A program made the translations under genes and the position numbers. From Berberis thunbergii (taxonomy: Eukaryota; Streptophyta; Magnoliopsida; Ranunculales; Berberidaceae), in contig QNQO01000594.1 of assembly GCA_003290165.1 (NCBI GenBank), positions 1-64,000 on the forward strand: a stretch of DNA of 64,000 bases, given 5' to 3'. Of the stretch, positions 35,109 to 47,474 are shown in pieces (position 1 is the stretch's first letter; every line of letters begins with the position of its first letter). The notes under the pieces are model-generated. The model was not told where the DNA came from, did no database searches, and saw only the letters and a program-made list of their open reading frames with translations.

Positions 35109-38100
35109 ATGGAGAGAGGGAGAAATCATAGCAGAAACTTTGGGTTTCAGAGACCCAGAAGACCCTTTTCATCTTCTTCAACAAATTTACCATCGAAGCC
35201 CATGAAGAGTTCTCACAACAACGAAGAAAACGATCAGACTTCCAAAGCTTCTGAAGCTCCATCAACAGATTCGTGTATAGTGGGAACTTGCCTCGACATG
35301 TGTCCAGGTTCTAAATTCAACCTCAAAATCTTATCTTTTTGTGTTTCAATTATGTAATTTCGTCTCTCATCGAATACCCATAATTTAATTAGGAGAAATA
35401 ATGTATGATTGGGGTCTATGGTTTGTTCTTTGGAATTTGTTTTAAAAAAAGGGGGAAAAACGTTTTTTTGTGAACCCATTAGTTCTAAATTTACTTGATA
35501 GGTGCTAATTTCATGGAAAATTGATTGTTGGGCTAGAAGTTCAGGCGCATTGAAATGTACATGGTAGAAAAAATTAGAACTATTTATATCTGAGTTATCT
35601 TTTGCACAACTTACTATAGGAGTTGGAAAGTGTTAGAGAAAGTTTGAGATATGGGAAGTAGATACTGCTATCCAAGTATCTTGTTATCTAAAATAAGGAA
35701 GTACCTTTAGGCTATCACTTGATAATTGAGTGGTGTTTGTTTAGCTTAAATTATACATACATAGTGTTTGCGCTCATGTTTGGATAATGCACTGCATTGT
35801 GCAATTTTTACTATTGTAACTTAGACAAGTATAACCACAGTTCTAAATAAGTGATTCAAAAGCAAACTTGTTCACTTGGATTGCATTGTTATTTGTTTTT
35901 GACAAAGTACTACTACATATGCAATGATTACTTTTGTAAACCGAAGAAAAACAATTTATAATGTAAGCTAAGCCGAGTACCATTTTCATCTTAGATTGAG
36001 GTGTAAGGGGTCAATTAAAAGGGTATTTTGGGACTTCTGCTGAGTGCTTAAGATAAGGGCCAATGTAGTTTCTAATTAATACATGTTAAGTCTGCTTGTT
36101 TCGTGCTTCTATTTGATATTCGCTTCCAGGGGTGAAGAATCTTTTCTATCCCTATTTTTTGGTACAAGTGATTGAAATATCTATACTCAAATCTAATAAT
36201 AGGTTATTGATGCTACCATAAAGCACCCTAACTCAAATATGTGCATGCAAGTCATCTTTAAAGTTAATGCATATTGATTTGCAAATATTGACGTGTAAAG
36301 TGTTTCTATTTACTTGGCATGTAGTACCAATTTTCACTTTTCCTATTGTTTATTGTCTAGCCAAGGAAAGATCCCAACGTGAGCGCCTTCGAGATTTGTC
36401 TGTGTTTGAAAGATTAAATGGAAATCCTGGAAAAACATCTGCAAAACTTGCTGTAAAAAAGGTGAGCCTACACAACCACCCACCCCCCCAACAATAACTA
36501 TCTGGTTACCATAAAGGTAGAACGTCATACTCGTTTTGCTCATTTTTACAAAATTAGACTATTTTACTTAAGATTAGAACTTCAAAAGTGGTTACTATAG
36601 TCTACAGTTATTACTAGTTGTTTGATTATGATAGAATTGAACTTGTAAAATAAACTGAATTGAACGTAGTGCAATAATGGAATAAAAAATTTGGCGATAA
36701 ACAAAATAAACTTATTTTCATCAATCAGCTCCTTATAACGAACAAATTACACCCCAATTTATAACTAACCATGTGTCAAGAACAAACCCTATACCTAATA
36801 GAAAATGACTGATAGTAACTAGGTTTTATTACAATATAACTAAGAAATACTATTCCTAGAAGAAACCTAACTGCATTAACTTCCCCGGGTTGAAGAAGCT
36901 CATCCTCGAGTTTAAAATTGAAGATAGAAAGAGCTGATGAGCACAAGCGACCAATCACTGAACATAAGACGAAGTGCACTCGAAGTAGTCTACCCCGAAA
37001 CTTACCACGATTCACACTGACTAAAAATTGAGGAACCAACTTAGAAAGAAACCAATGTGACTCAAAGAATTGGAAGCTGCAAGAACCTTGAGAAGACGAT
37101 TGTGCATAAACGCATTACAAAAAAATTTCAATAAGGAATCAACATAATCATCATCACTGACTGTGTCTACTGCTGTAGGAACATCCTTTATTACTAAAAA
37201 ATGGGAACAAAACCGCATAAGTCAAATGACTCACAAGTCGGGAACTGAGTATATCTGACGATGCCCTTAACTTCCTTAAAAAGTGGGATGGACTCTACAA
37301 ACAGTATGGTTCATCTGTTTCTGTGTGCCTATGTGCAAGTTCATCTTCCTTCCATATTTTATAGTTGCGAAACACTTGAATCCCATCGCCATTCTTCTGA
37401 TGCACTCGTTCTAACCATTCTTTGAAATCTCTCTGCGGCGCTTCTGGCAAGTTCATCCGCTTCCAATTATGCCAGATGCTCTCAACTCTTTTGTTGGTGC
37501 TTCTCCTCCTCTTTTGCTGCTTCACGATCTGCTAAATCTCGCAAAAAGCTTATCTCTGGTTGTCTCAACCTGTATCACAGTTGGGAGGGGTAGTGAGGTG
37601 TACATCACTAGCGAATCGAGGTGGAGTGTAGGGCAAACTGGTTCAAGTTATAGTGGTTTGCAGTAAGAATCGTTCGGCTCTGATACCAATTGATAGAATT
37701 GAGCTTGTAAAATAAATTGAATTGAAAACAATGCAATAATTGAATAAAATAAATTGACAATAAACGAAATAAAACGATAAATGAATTAAACTGATAAACA
37801 AAATGAACTTATTTTCATAAATCAACTCCTTACAATGAACAACCTACGCTCCTATTTATAACTAACTTAATTTCTCTAACAAGAAATAAATCCTAAACCT
37901 AATAGGAAATATTGTCATAATTGGACGATCACTAAAATAAGTCTTATTACAATATAACTAAGAAACACTTTTCCAAAAAAACACCTAATTACATCAAATT
38001 CACACTACTCCATATAATTATGAGCTATGGGTATGGGTATGACTCAATCTTTACTTTTTTTTAATTGGAAATATTTTTAACATACCACTGCGGGATGTCA

Positions 38101-40346
38101 TTTATGCAATATCTTTATGATATGTTGAGGCTTTAGGTTGCTTTGTTTAATGTTAAATCATGTGCACACTGATATCTTACACCCAGCTTAAGAGGATCTC
38201 TGTATCGGCAATTTATACGAAAACAACACTTCATGCATTACTATTACATTATTTTTACTTTGTACACTTTCGAAAATTTTGTCCAGTGTTTGAATTTGCT
38301 TTGGTTTTTGTATAGTTTTTAGACTTCAAATTAAGTAGTGAGGCTTAGGCCTTGGACATGTGCAGATGTGCCTATGCTCTACGTTGCAGTAAAATTGGCC
38401 CAAATTTACATCGAATTTTCTTTTGAAACATTGTTTTTAGTGGCAACAAGAAAGAGTAGAGAATTTGTTGCTAAGAGGGAGGGAGGTGGGGAGGAGAAGG
38501 AAAGAAAAGAGAGATCCATCCTTGAGCTGGTATTTTTAACGGATGTAGCATTACCCTTTACCTCTTAACATAAATTTATATCTTCCAATAGTAATCTGTT
38601 GAGTGCTGGCAACCTTGAATTTATTCTTGCTGACATGTTTAATGTTAGCTTAATCTCTTATGCTCAGTTGTGATACTTAAATTTTTTTTTTCACGTTCCG
38701 CATTTGTTAAGTCTTAACAATGTTATTATTAGTTTTGCAGAACAATCTCTACCATGGATACACAACCATCAGATGTGCGGCCTCTCCGAGTTTTGCAGGA
38801 TACATTAACCTACCTTCTTAGCCTATTGGACTCTTTAGAACATCCCTTTGAATTAGTTCATGACTTCATCTTTGATAGGACAAGGGCTATACGTCAAGAT
38901 CTGAGTATGCAGAACATCGTTAATGATCAAGTAGTTCACATGTATGAAGAAATGGTATGCTTCCTATTTCTTAATAAATAAGAGAATGTATTAGGAAAGC
39001 TAGAATGACTTAATGGTACAAGGACTTGGGAGAAAGGATCTCATAAAGCTGGATTTGAATCTAATTATGATAGAAATATATTCAGATAGTCATATATTAC
39101 CAATCAGATCAAAATCATATTCCACTCATATTACTTTCATATGAGAATACTTGGTCGTCACAAATGCAAATTTATTGCATGGCCACAAGACAAGTTAGAA
39201 ATTTTATGGTATTAACACTCATGCTTTCCTTGGACAGGTTAAATTCCATATTATGTCCCACCACAAACTTCCAAGATGCAGTGATTCGACATATATTTCT
39301 TCTGTTTATCACCTAAACATGGAGCAGCTTTTGAAATCCCTCACATCTCTTTATAATTTATATGACGCCAATCGGAGGTCTAATTCAGCTAACAAGAATG
39401 AGGCTGAGTTCTATTCGTTTTATATTCTTCTTCATCTTGGTTCTAAAAGCTACCAAACAGTCAGTCTCTAGCTTCACTCTCAGTAGTATTCTTATGGAAC
39501 TACACCCTCATGCAAGGCCCTGACTATTTCGATGTGATTTTCTCCCATTGACAGGGGGAGTCACTCTCTTTGTGGTTTCGAGGGCTCGATACTTCTATTA
39601 TTAAATCAAAGGAAATGTCATTTGCCCGGAGAGTTTTAAGGTAATTCCACAGAATTGCTTTCATTGGTAAAATTGTGTTATAGAATATGTCACTATGGAT
39701 TGCATCCCACCTGAAACTCTTTATACATTATGATAAAACAGGTTCTTCAGAATGTGTGATTATAACCGCTTCTTTAGCACCACAGCAGCAGAAGCATCCT
39801 ATTTGCAATACTGCCTTATGGAATCCTTAATTAGTGAGGTTACCTTTTATATGCTTATACCTTACAAGCTCTTTTACTCCATGGTGGTGCTTTAGATGGC
39901 CTATTTCTTTTTTCACAGTCTATCATATTTCCAAATTTCTGGATGAGATTTATTTGTCAGATGGAAATTTTATCACACAAAATCTATCTTTATTTTCAAT
40001 AGGTCCGTGTACGAGCAATATCTTACATCAATAATGGTGGCTACAAGCTACATCCGTATCCACTGGCACACCTCTCGAAGCTCTTAATGATGGAGGTTCA
40101 GTTTTTTCACCAAGTCCTGTATCTCTGTTCACTCCATCTACATTTCTTTTCATTTCAACATTTTTTATCTACTTCCGCTTCTTCTAGGAGTCAGACATGG
40201 AGTCCTTGTGCAATGAATGTGGGCTTGAAGTCCGCACAGATGAAGCAGGAAATAAGCTGTTAGCCACAAAGCAAACCAGTTTCTCTCAACCTAAAGGTGG
40301 ATTAAAAAATTACAGCTTCTTGGGTTTGGAAAGAATACAAAGGTAA
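35109..40346 (+). CDS. SAC3C: SAC3/GANP-family protein, SAC3C-like
   Basis: SAC3-family proteins scaffold the TREX-2 complex that couples transcription to mRNA export at the nuclear pore. Proposed exons are 35109-35307, 36361-36461, 38733-38954, 39238-39459, 39555-39640, 39742-39838, 40003-40095 and 40188-40346, giving 392 residues, near the roughly 400 of the short plant SAC3C type. A disordered basic N-terminus leads to the family signature GTCLDMCP (59-66), followed by [19 protein letters not shown]. The SAC3/GANP domain then includes [14 protein letters not shown]-type [30 protein letters not shown], and [20 protein letters not shown] near the end. The exon 3 acceptor is AG at 38731-38732, because only that keeps frame. 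Intron 2 contains a small LTR element. A further 3' exon via the GT at 40343 cannot be excluded. Confidence 0.9.
36629..37993 (-). mobile_element. Small non-autonomous LTR retrotransposon in SAC3C intron 2
   Basis: Direct repeats at 36629-36875 (247 bp) and 37691-37993 (303 bp) both begin TGATAGAATTGA and end CCTAAYTRCA. On the minus strand a primer-binding site TGGTATCAGAGC (complement at 37678-37689) lies next to the right LTR, and a purine-rich stretch (CCCGGGGAAG) lies next to the left one. The internal part of about 0.8 kb has only short frames and no pol domain. This is the structure of a TRIM/LARD-like element. The LTRs differ by indels and I found no matching target duplication, so it is not recent or its edges are off. 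Confidence 0.75.
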
Positions 40347-41729
40347 AAACTAGATTAGAATGCACTTTTACTAACCATGAGAAGAAAATGATTTGAAATC
40401 ACACAGCTTCATGTTTCATCTTTCATGGATCATGTATCACGTGGTTTATGATGAGTGGGACTTCAAATTTGTCATGTTGACAAACATAAGTCTAATGTAA
40501 TTGAATGTATTGATCTCCCTTTAGGAAATTTTTATAACACAGACTTGTTTTAGGGTGTACAATGTCTGCGAACATGTGTATATCTCAAAAAAATATACTT
40601 CCATTCACTCTGATCCGTCAACTGTCCAGGTGATACTTAGTACCTGTACGATTTAATCCATGCTATGGAACACCTAACAGACATTGCTCTTTGCAACCTT
40701 GCTATACTCCTCCCTTTGCAACAGGCAATAGTTCTTTCTGTGAAATCCTTTTCAATCTACTAGTTCTGTTTTTTGGTTATCTTTCAGTCTGTTGGTGGTC
40801 AGTAATGTAAGCTCAGAGGACTGTTCCTCCCAAAGGTTGCAACTTTTAAGCATTCATTTTTACCTCTTTTCGGTGATGCAGGTAAGCAACATGCAATACT
40901 TCATGTTCCATGTCCCGAGTAAACTGCTGAACATAACACGGTGCTAGTTTGTTCAAGCAAATGGAATAGCAGCAACAAATGTTCTTAGTTTGTATTTCTT
41001 CGTGCAGTGTCTCCACAAGTCTTGAAGAAATTATGTACCTAATTATTATGTGTATTTCTTGATTCTTATAGTTTGTATCTATTGGTGAAAGAGGCTGTGT
41101 ATCGATTGTTCCAAACCATCCATTCCTAATTATCTGTTATATTTAGTTCCGCAGAATGACATTACATCGTGTTCTTTGAGTGGTGAGATTGAATGTTACC
41201 TTCGTACAAAATGGTACACTTATCATTGATTGTTGAGCTTATAGAAGAAGCTGCCTTTGCCTTGCACAGTTCAGATGTTTCACCCAGGTAAACTCATTAT
41301 ACGCAAGGTTAATTGTGGAATCCAACTTAATCATCAAATATATGATACTGAAAACAAAATTGTTACATGTGACATCTTAAAAAGACTGAAAATTATGGAA
41401 TCCAACTTAAATCATTAAAACATAAGTTAATATGTATATGATATATCTTAAAAAGACTATTAGGATTTATAGAATCCAACCTAATCATCAGATATAGGTA
41501 CTTGAAAATAAATTCAAACATATAATATAGTTGCTGATAAATTTTCACATTTTCTAGTAAAACTAAAAGAGAAATAAATAGTAAATAACAATATATATTA
41601 ACATTCTTACAAAAAAATTAATAACCAAAACAAAAACAAAATGACATTTTCTTTATAACAAAGTAATTGGAAATTATCACTGTCGCAAAGAAAAATAAAA
41701 GCCTTTGTAATGGATTAGAAAACATATGA
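40347..41729. other. Downstream of SAC3C, no gene seen
   Basis: This includes the 3' UTR of the SAC3C-like gene. Repeated phrases such as ggaatccaacttaatcat at 41315-41475 show a small local duplication. Confidence 0.35.
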
Positions 41730-41737
41730 ATCATAAA

Positions 41738-42304
41738 GGGAGTTGCTATGTGTACCCAACTATTTGGTTCGATTGCATCAACTATTTATTGCACCGATAT
41801 TTTGGAATGTTTTGACTTTGCTGCACCAACCTAAAATATGCAACACCAACTTACCATTTTTTATCAAAAAAAAAAATATTTAATGACAAAGTTTTCTTAA
41901 TTAAAATTTTTGGATGTAAAATTATTTATTTAGGTTTAAATGCAAATTTTTTTTACGAATACAATATAATAGTTGCAATAATTATAAAATTATATATTTT
42001 TAATTTAATATTTTAATACGTATTAGTTTTGTCAACCCCTCTATGGTTGATGAACACAATGAAATTTAATGAATGTTTGACTGAATTTTAGTTTTAGATA
42101 ATGGTTACTTTTATTCTTTCACTCAAGTGTTAATTAATGTTCCACGAGAAAATTTCACTAGCAAATGATTTTTATTTATAAAAACTGAATAGTCTGTATT
42201 ACATATATTAGGTTGGTGCAACAAAGTTGGAATATTCCAAAATATTAGTGCAACAAAGAGCTGGTGCAATCGAGCCAAAGGGTCGAGTACACATAGCAAT
42301 TCCC
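41738..42304. mobile_element. Foldback element with GGGARTTGCTATGTGTAC ends
   Basis: This is 567 bp with an 8-bp perfect duplication ATCATAAA (41730-41737 and 42305-42312). The left end is GGGAGTTGCTATGTGTAC and the right end is GTACACATAGCAATTCCC, followed inward by further inverted matches (ggttcgattgca against tgcaatcgagcc; attttggaat against attccaaaat; ttggtgca words). The interior is very AT-rich. The 8-bp duplication suggests hAT. No coding capacity was seen. Confidence 0.8.
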
Positions 42305-42312
42305 ATCATAAA

Positions 42313-43801
42313 AGAGCTCTTTGTTTTAATTATTTATTTTATACTAAAATTAATGTAACTATTTATTTCTTTTGCCAAAGGGAGTATTAAGAGGTTGAGC
42401 TAGCTTACCGTGGTGTAGCTTCAAATATTAGATCTAGGTTTAATCTCAAAGAAGTTTTTAAGTACACAAAACCTTATTTTATCTCAAGAAGTTTTTAGGT
42501 AGACAACTATATTTGTTATAGTGGAGAATGAATAAAACATACTCTAAAGTGCTGGGACAATAAAGAAAAATCTAAATTGTTTATAAATACAAATGGATCG
42601 GGACATTGAGCAAAAATCTAGGGAAGGATGTTTGATGAATCAGTTACAACATGAACCTAAGCTGGAAAAATTTACATTTACCTTAAACTTTATTACATGT
42701 TCTACCCTAATTTTTTTTTATAATATCAACTTTATACATATTAAATTACCAAACTACTTTTACATTCCCCCATCAACCAACTAGATAAAATCCTAATAAT
42801 ACCTTAATCTCCATATATTATATATAATAAGAGATTGCACTGATTTGATACTTTTTGTTTGTTTTGTTTTTGTTGTTGATAAAATACTTAACCTAGTAAA
42901 ATAAAAGTTTAAAACTTAAATGTGAGAATTAAAGCTTTTAGTTTACCAGTATGAGTAGATGTTACCATTAGGTCACTCTTAGATTAATTTTTTTCAAGTT
43001 CATTAACACATCTTAAGATAGACTTTCATCTCCCTTTAGGATGAAAAATATGACATTATGAGCAAACTGATTTTGAGTCTGTGTTATTTTATAAACTAAA
43101 AATCAAATATGAGTTTAAAAGCATAAAATAAATCCACCAAATAGAACACCCAATATCTACCAAATCATAATGAATCTAAGACTAATAATATGTAAACATT
43201 ATACTTATGGGCTTATTAGAGAAATTATTACAAGTATAAAAATTTATCTGTAATAATTTCTCTAATCTTGTGCTTAAGAAGTAGAAGAAGAAAACATAAG
43301 CGGAATTCATATAACAAACTACAAAACATATAACTTACCTGACAGGTTCATGCTACAAAATCAGTCTAACTAAACATATTTCCCTAATACATGAAAATGG
43401 AAATAAAATAATCTAAAATAACCATCTTGTAGTTATCTTTCTATGAGTTCACCCACACTTTAAGGTGGGATGTTAGCCAAACATAGTAAGCTTTAGGCCT
43501 TCACTCAACTTATTACTCTCTAAACTCTACAAATACTACAACTACTTCTCTCTCAAGGTGTTATGTAAAGTGTGATCCAAAGGTGTTTTAAGTATCGAGT
43601 AAGCCTAGGGAACCAAGTTTGAGAGCTACTTTTTTATTTATTTATTTTTTTACACTTTTTACCTCTCTCTTTACAACACAACCACAATTAAACATCATTT
43701 ATAGAAAGGGTAAAAGTGTAAAAAAAAAAAACCAAAAATTTGGCCCAAAAGTGGCTCCCTGGAATTGTTGTTAAGTATCTCCAAATATGGGGGGAGTGAG
43801 G
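42313..43801. other. AT-rich spacer, no gene seen
   Basis: Only compositional frames are present. 42360-42440 has a weak tRNA-like B-box (aggtttaatctc), which is not enough to call a SINE. Confidence 0.35.
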
Positions 43802-43976
43802 TTAGGGAACCAGATTTTGCAACCAGGTTCTGTAACCAGGATGATATGATATCATCAGAGGAGGTTTTTTATAACCTCAAAATGCATATAAGCACTTTAT
43901 GGATTTTATCATTCTTTCAGGATCACGCCACGTCACCCTGGTTATAAAACATTGTTGCAAAAACCTAATTTCCTAA
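43802..43976. repeat. Foldback repeat, MITE-like
   Basis: The left end TTAGGGAACCAGATTTTGCAACC is matched by the inverted right end GTTGCAAAAACCTAATTTCCTAA. Inner words ccagg and cctgg and the block tcaggatcacgcc also occur. A related sequence lies at about 29310-29395. The target duplication is unclear, so the superfamily is not assigned. Confidence 0.55.
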
Positions 43977-44584
43977 CAGTTTTGAATATGGGGGTATTTA
44001 TAGGTGAATTGTTGTTAAGGGCGAGACTATTACATGAATAATTTGAAAATGTGTAGGGATAATTGAGTGGTTTATATTTTAACATGGTGTATCCAACTAC
44101 GTCTTGGTAAATAAAAAATAGTCTATTACCCTGCAAGAGAAGATTGGGTGGTGACTTTGTATTAAAAAAAAAACTTTTATTGTGAATTTTTGGATGCAGG
44201 ATTTATTGTTTACAATTTTAAATACAAGTTTTAAAAAAATGATATATTAGTTTTGTTAGCTCATCTATGATTGATGAACAAATAGTTTTGCCCTTAAATA
44301 AAATAAAGGTGGCTAAATATGAGATTTACTTTATATAAGTTTAGTTTAAGAAGAGAAATAAAAATTTTCTTTCCTTTAAAATTTCGAAGGAGACATGTCA
44401 TTCAGAGAAGGGAAAGGAGAAGGTAGCTAGCACTCCTTATTGATTAAAACATTTATTTCCTTATTTTGCTCTTTTTTGTTTCTATGTTTTCTCCTTTTCT
44501 TACTTGTTTGTTTGTTATGGACATTTTAGATTTTACAAGCATTTTAGGTTTCTTTTATTGTCTTTATCCTGGAATATGCTTCTC

Positions 44585-44594
44585 TATATATAAA
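44585..44594 (+). promoter_or_regulatory. Candidate TATA box upstream of the S1-family gene
   Basis: TATATATAAA lies 257 bp before the start codon at 44851. The duplicated phrase cctggaatatgcttct occurs on both sides of it, at about 44569 and 44609. A short upstream ATG with a GT donor (44659-44676) could belong to a leader exon. Confidence 0.35.
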
Positions 44595-44850
44595 TTTTGT
44601 TTTTAAACCTGGAATATGCTTCTTTATTCCTTCTCGACTGTATCAACTCCCACTTCCAATGAGCAACATAATTATGGTAAGTTTAACCTATTAATATATA
44701 TCAAGATTATATAAATGAAAGTAATGGCTATTTTCATTAAAATTACTATTTAAAATATATGAATTTAAAGATTTTCTAATTAGGGGCAAGGCATTAGCTA
44801 TTTAAAGAGTTCTATACATCAGGAGCAATCCTTCCTTATCAATAATAAGG

Positions 44851-45291
44851 ATGAGGAGTTTGATTATTTTGAGCAATATTACCCATATAGTGGCGATTCT
44901 AGTAATGTGTAGTTTTTTGTTTAGTTTCTCTTTCGGGGACAGAGAATATTTATATGTGATTAACGAGTTATCAGAAGGCACACCATTGAATCTCCATTGT
45001 TGGACGCAGGACGATAATCTTGGTGTTATGAAACTCAAATATAGACAACGTGTGCATTGGAATTTTATGGACAGCTGGATTCATGAAACTCGTTTTACAT
45101 GCAAGGTGAATTGGGTTGACAAAGATAATAGAAGAATTGGCGGAATGTATGATATATATGAGGCTAATAAAGCAACCGGGGATTGTGATTTCAACTGTAA
45201 CTGGAGTATTCGTTTTCCGGGTTTGTATTTTTTCAATATCACAGCAGATGAGTATCAAAAATATTATGATTGGCAGTACGGTACAATGTAA
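44851..45291 (+). CDS. Secreted plant self-incompatibility S1-family (SPH) protein
   Basis: This is an intronless 146-residue frame, the usual size of S-protein homologues. Residues 1 to about 29 form a hydrophobic signal peptide ending in SFSFG. The mature part shows the S1 pattern: VINELSEGTPLNLHCWTQDD, then LGVMKL, HWNF, TRFTCKV, and a C-terminal half with DCDFNC and WSIRFPGLYFF. Four mature cysteines (50, 84, 112, 116) match the conserved set and should form two disulphides. Family members are small secreted ligands. In poppy one is the female self-incompatibility determinant, but most dicot homologues have unknown roles in flowers or elsewhere. No sister copy lies in this window. The role is not inferable from context. 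Confidence 0.93.
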   Translation: MRSLIILSNITHIVAILVMCSFLFSFSFGDREYLYVINELSEGTPLNLHCWTQDDNLGVMKLKYRQRVHWNFMDSWIHETRFTCKVNWVDKDNRRIGGMYDIYEANKATGDCDFNCNWSIRFPGLYFFNITADEYQKYYDWQYGTM

Positions 45292-46190
45292 GGGAAATGC
45301 ATTCCAATTTCAGTTTGCCTTATCAGAACTTTGATTTGATTATATATATTTGGTTTTAATGTGTTGAATAAACAGTTAATAGTAATGCTTAGTCGTAAAT
45401 TTTCTTCAACATGTAAAATGTGTCTATATCTTCCTTCACTAGTAAATATGTGAGTTTCCTTCACAAGTAAATATGTGTCTATATGAATCATGTTGGTGGA
45501 TGGATTAAGGAAATTGTGCAAAAGCTCCATTTGCCTTTGCCATTTCCTCTCCTTTTAGCTTGCTCGAGTACTGTAGAGGCAATTGCAAGGGAGTGATAAG
45601 ATGTTGGATTCTGGATTCGACATAGCATTATAAAGATGACTCATACAAAGTGCTGATTGAATTGATGGTTCCTGTTTTGTGTGCTTGAGCCAAGTAAGTC
45701 TGAAACAACTCATTTTGAAAATGGCTGAGCAGATCAGTGTCATTACATATCATCAGTATGAAAAATGTCTGAATCCCAACATGTTGCTTTTGTTTTTTAC
45801 CACATACTTGAAAGGACACTCTTGAGAAGAGGAAAAACAGTATTTGATGGCTCTCTTTCAGATGGATCAACAGATAGGTAATCATCTACAAAATGAACAC
45901 GAAGACAATCAAGCCAAAGCACAACAATTTGCATGCCTCATTGGTTACGCCAAAAGCGGTGTCACGGCGAGAAACAACACAAGAACCATTCCAATGCAGA
46001 CACCCACAATTGCCATAAATGCCTATGAGGCAAAAGAAGAGAATGAGATTGTAAGAAAAGAAGTTAAGGAGAGCAACATGTGCGAAATCAATATTACCTT
46101 ACCTTCCCTTGAAACTCAAACCTGAATTTCTTTGTGAACCATGACAGTGTCAACAAAAGGAGCCAGTGCAAAAGCTCTGCAGAAGAAACT
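45292..46190. other. Downstream of the S1 gene, no gene seen
   Basis: The frame at 45844-46125 (hydrophilic, 93 codons) has no recognisable family and no support. The rest is AT-rich. Confidence 0.35.
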
Positions 46191-46199
46191 AAAAAATAA

Positions 46200-46387
46200 G
46201 AGAAATTCTAAATGGCGAGGAAACGAGCGAGGGGAGTGAGGTGGTGGGGTGGGAGCCGTTCAGCCCTCTCGGAATGCGCACACAAAAATGACAGCACACA
46301 TCCTGAGCGGAGTGAACGGCTCCCACCCCACCACCTCACTCCCCTTGCTTGTTTCCTCACCCGTTTCCTCGCTGTGTAGAATCACTC
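46200..46387. mobile_element. Foldback MITE of the GTCGAGG family, copy F
   Basis: This is 188 bp with a perfect 9-bp duplication AAAAAATAA (46191-46199 and 46388-46396). The left end is GAGAAATTCTAAATGGCGAGG and the right end is CCTCGCTGTGTAGAATCACTC. The arms share gaggtggtggggtgggagccgt in inverted order. The arm words resemble copies A and C. Confidence 0.85.
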
Positions 46388-46396
46388 AAAAAATAA

Positions 46397-47466
46397 TAAA
46401 GGGGCCAACCTTTTGGTAGAAAAACTGAGGATAGTTTGAATTTGGAAGGTAAAATTGTAAAAACCTGTAATGCTATTTTTATTGAAAGATACTTTGTCGG
46501 TATTCATCAATTATTGATTTTGCTCATAAATATGAAAAATTGGTGAAGTCATATTCGGAATTTAAGTCTTAACACACATGGACATTTCAATTTCTAGAAC
46601 AATGAAATCGACCTTTTATCACAAAAGGTTAAGGATGGCATCAGACGGAATGAACCTCATTCCCATCCCATTTTGTTACTTTATCTTCAGGACGCGATGA
46701 GCATGATATAGAAGGTTAATTCCTCCATCACAAAACAAGGTTATCCATGTATGTGAGCATAACCAATTCTAGATGGGTTTCAATTCTAGGACCTATAACT
46801 ACTAACAATGTGTATCCAAATTGGTATAGTGTTTAGCTATCATCAACAGCTAATTAAGAGCCAACGTCCTTATTGAATCTGACACTTGTTAATGCTCTTA
46901 ACACTATAATAATAGATAATCAACCCTCAACTAATTAGTAATTATTAAAGGTGGGAATACTTCTTAACAAGGGAATCTACTGCTATAAGGTGACTTGTTT
47001 AAACTCAATACGCATCCACTGTCGACCACAATTATGCCAATGCGATGGCCATTAGATACCAGTCATTTTCATTATCATTATAAGTTTCTCTAAACCATTT
47101 TCAAAGAATCAAAATGATAAAAAAACAAAATTTTCTACTTCACTAAAGGTTTTTTGTGTCTTGGCCAATCAAAAACATGCATAATACAGACACTATAAAT
47201 ATATTTTACTCCTTTAAATATGTTTGATGATCATTTTGAAACCATTTTTAGCTCAAGTAAAAATTATAACTTTTCCTCATCTTCAACCAACATTTATACA
47301 ATACCTATTCTTCTTCTTTTGTTTGAAAGACGAGCGTGGCGCCAGTGGATATAGAATTCAAGATGTGGGATTGAATCACCACAATCTTAACCAATCAACC
47401 AGCTACTATTGGCAATACTTATTCTTCTTGTTGTAGTGGGTGTTGTAGTGGGTGGATTCTGTAGTG
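46397..47466. other. Spacer with a possible SINE head
   Basis: Near 47337-47380 the plus strand reads tggcgccagtgg and, about 30 bp on, gggattgaatcacc. These resemble the A and B boxes of a tRNA-type polymerase III promoter. Without a second copy or clear ends this is only suggestive. The rest shows nothing. Confidence 0.3.
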
Positions 47467-47474
47467 GGTGGGTT

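Noticed and set aside
38995..39085. Possible SINE head in a SAC3C intron (cttaatggtac and ggatttgaatct)
   Set aside because: The boxes are weaker than those at 47337 and no tail or duplication could be found.
45844..46125. 93-codon plus-strand frame downstream of the S1 gene
   Set aside because: It has no similarity to S1 proteins or any family I recognise and no regulatory context.
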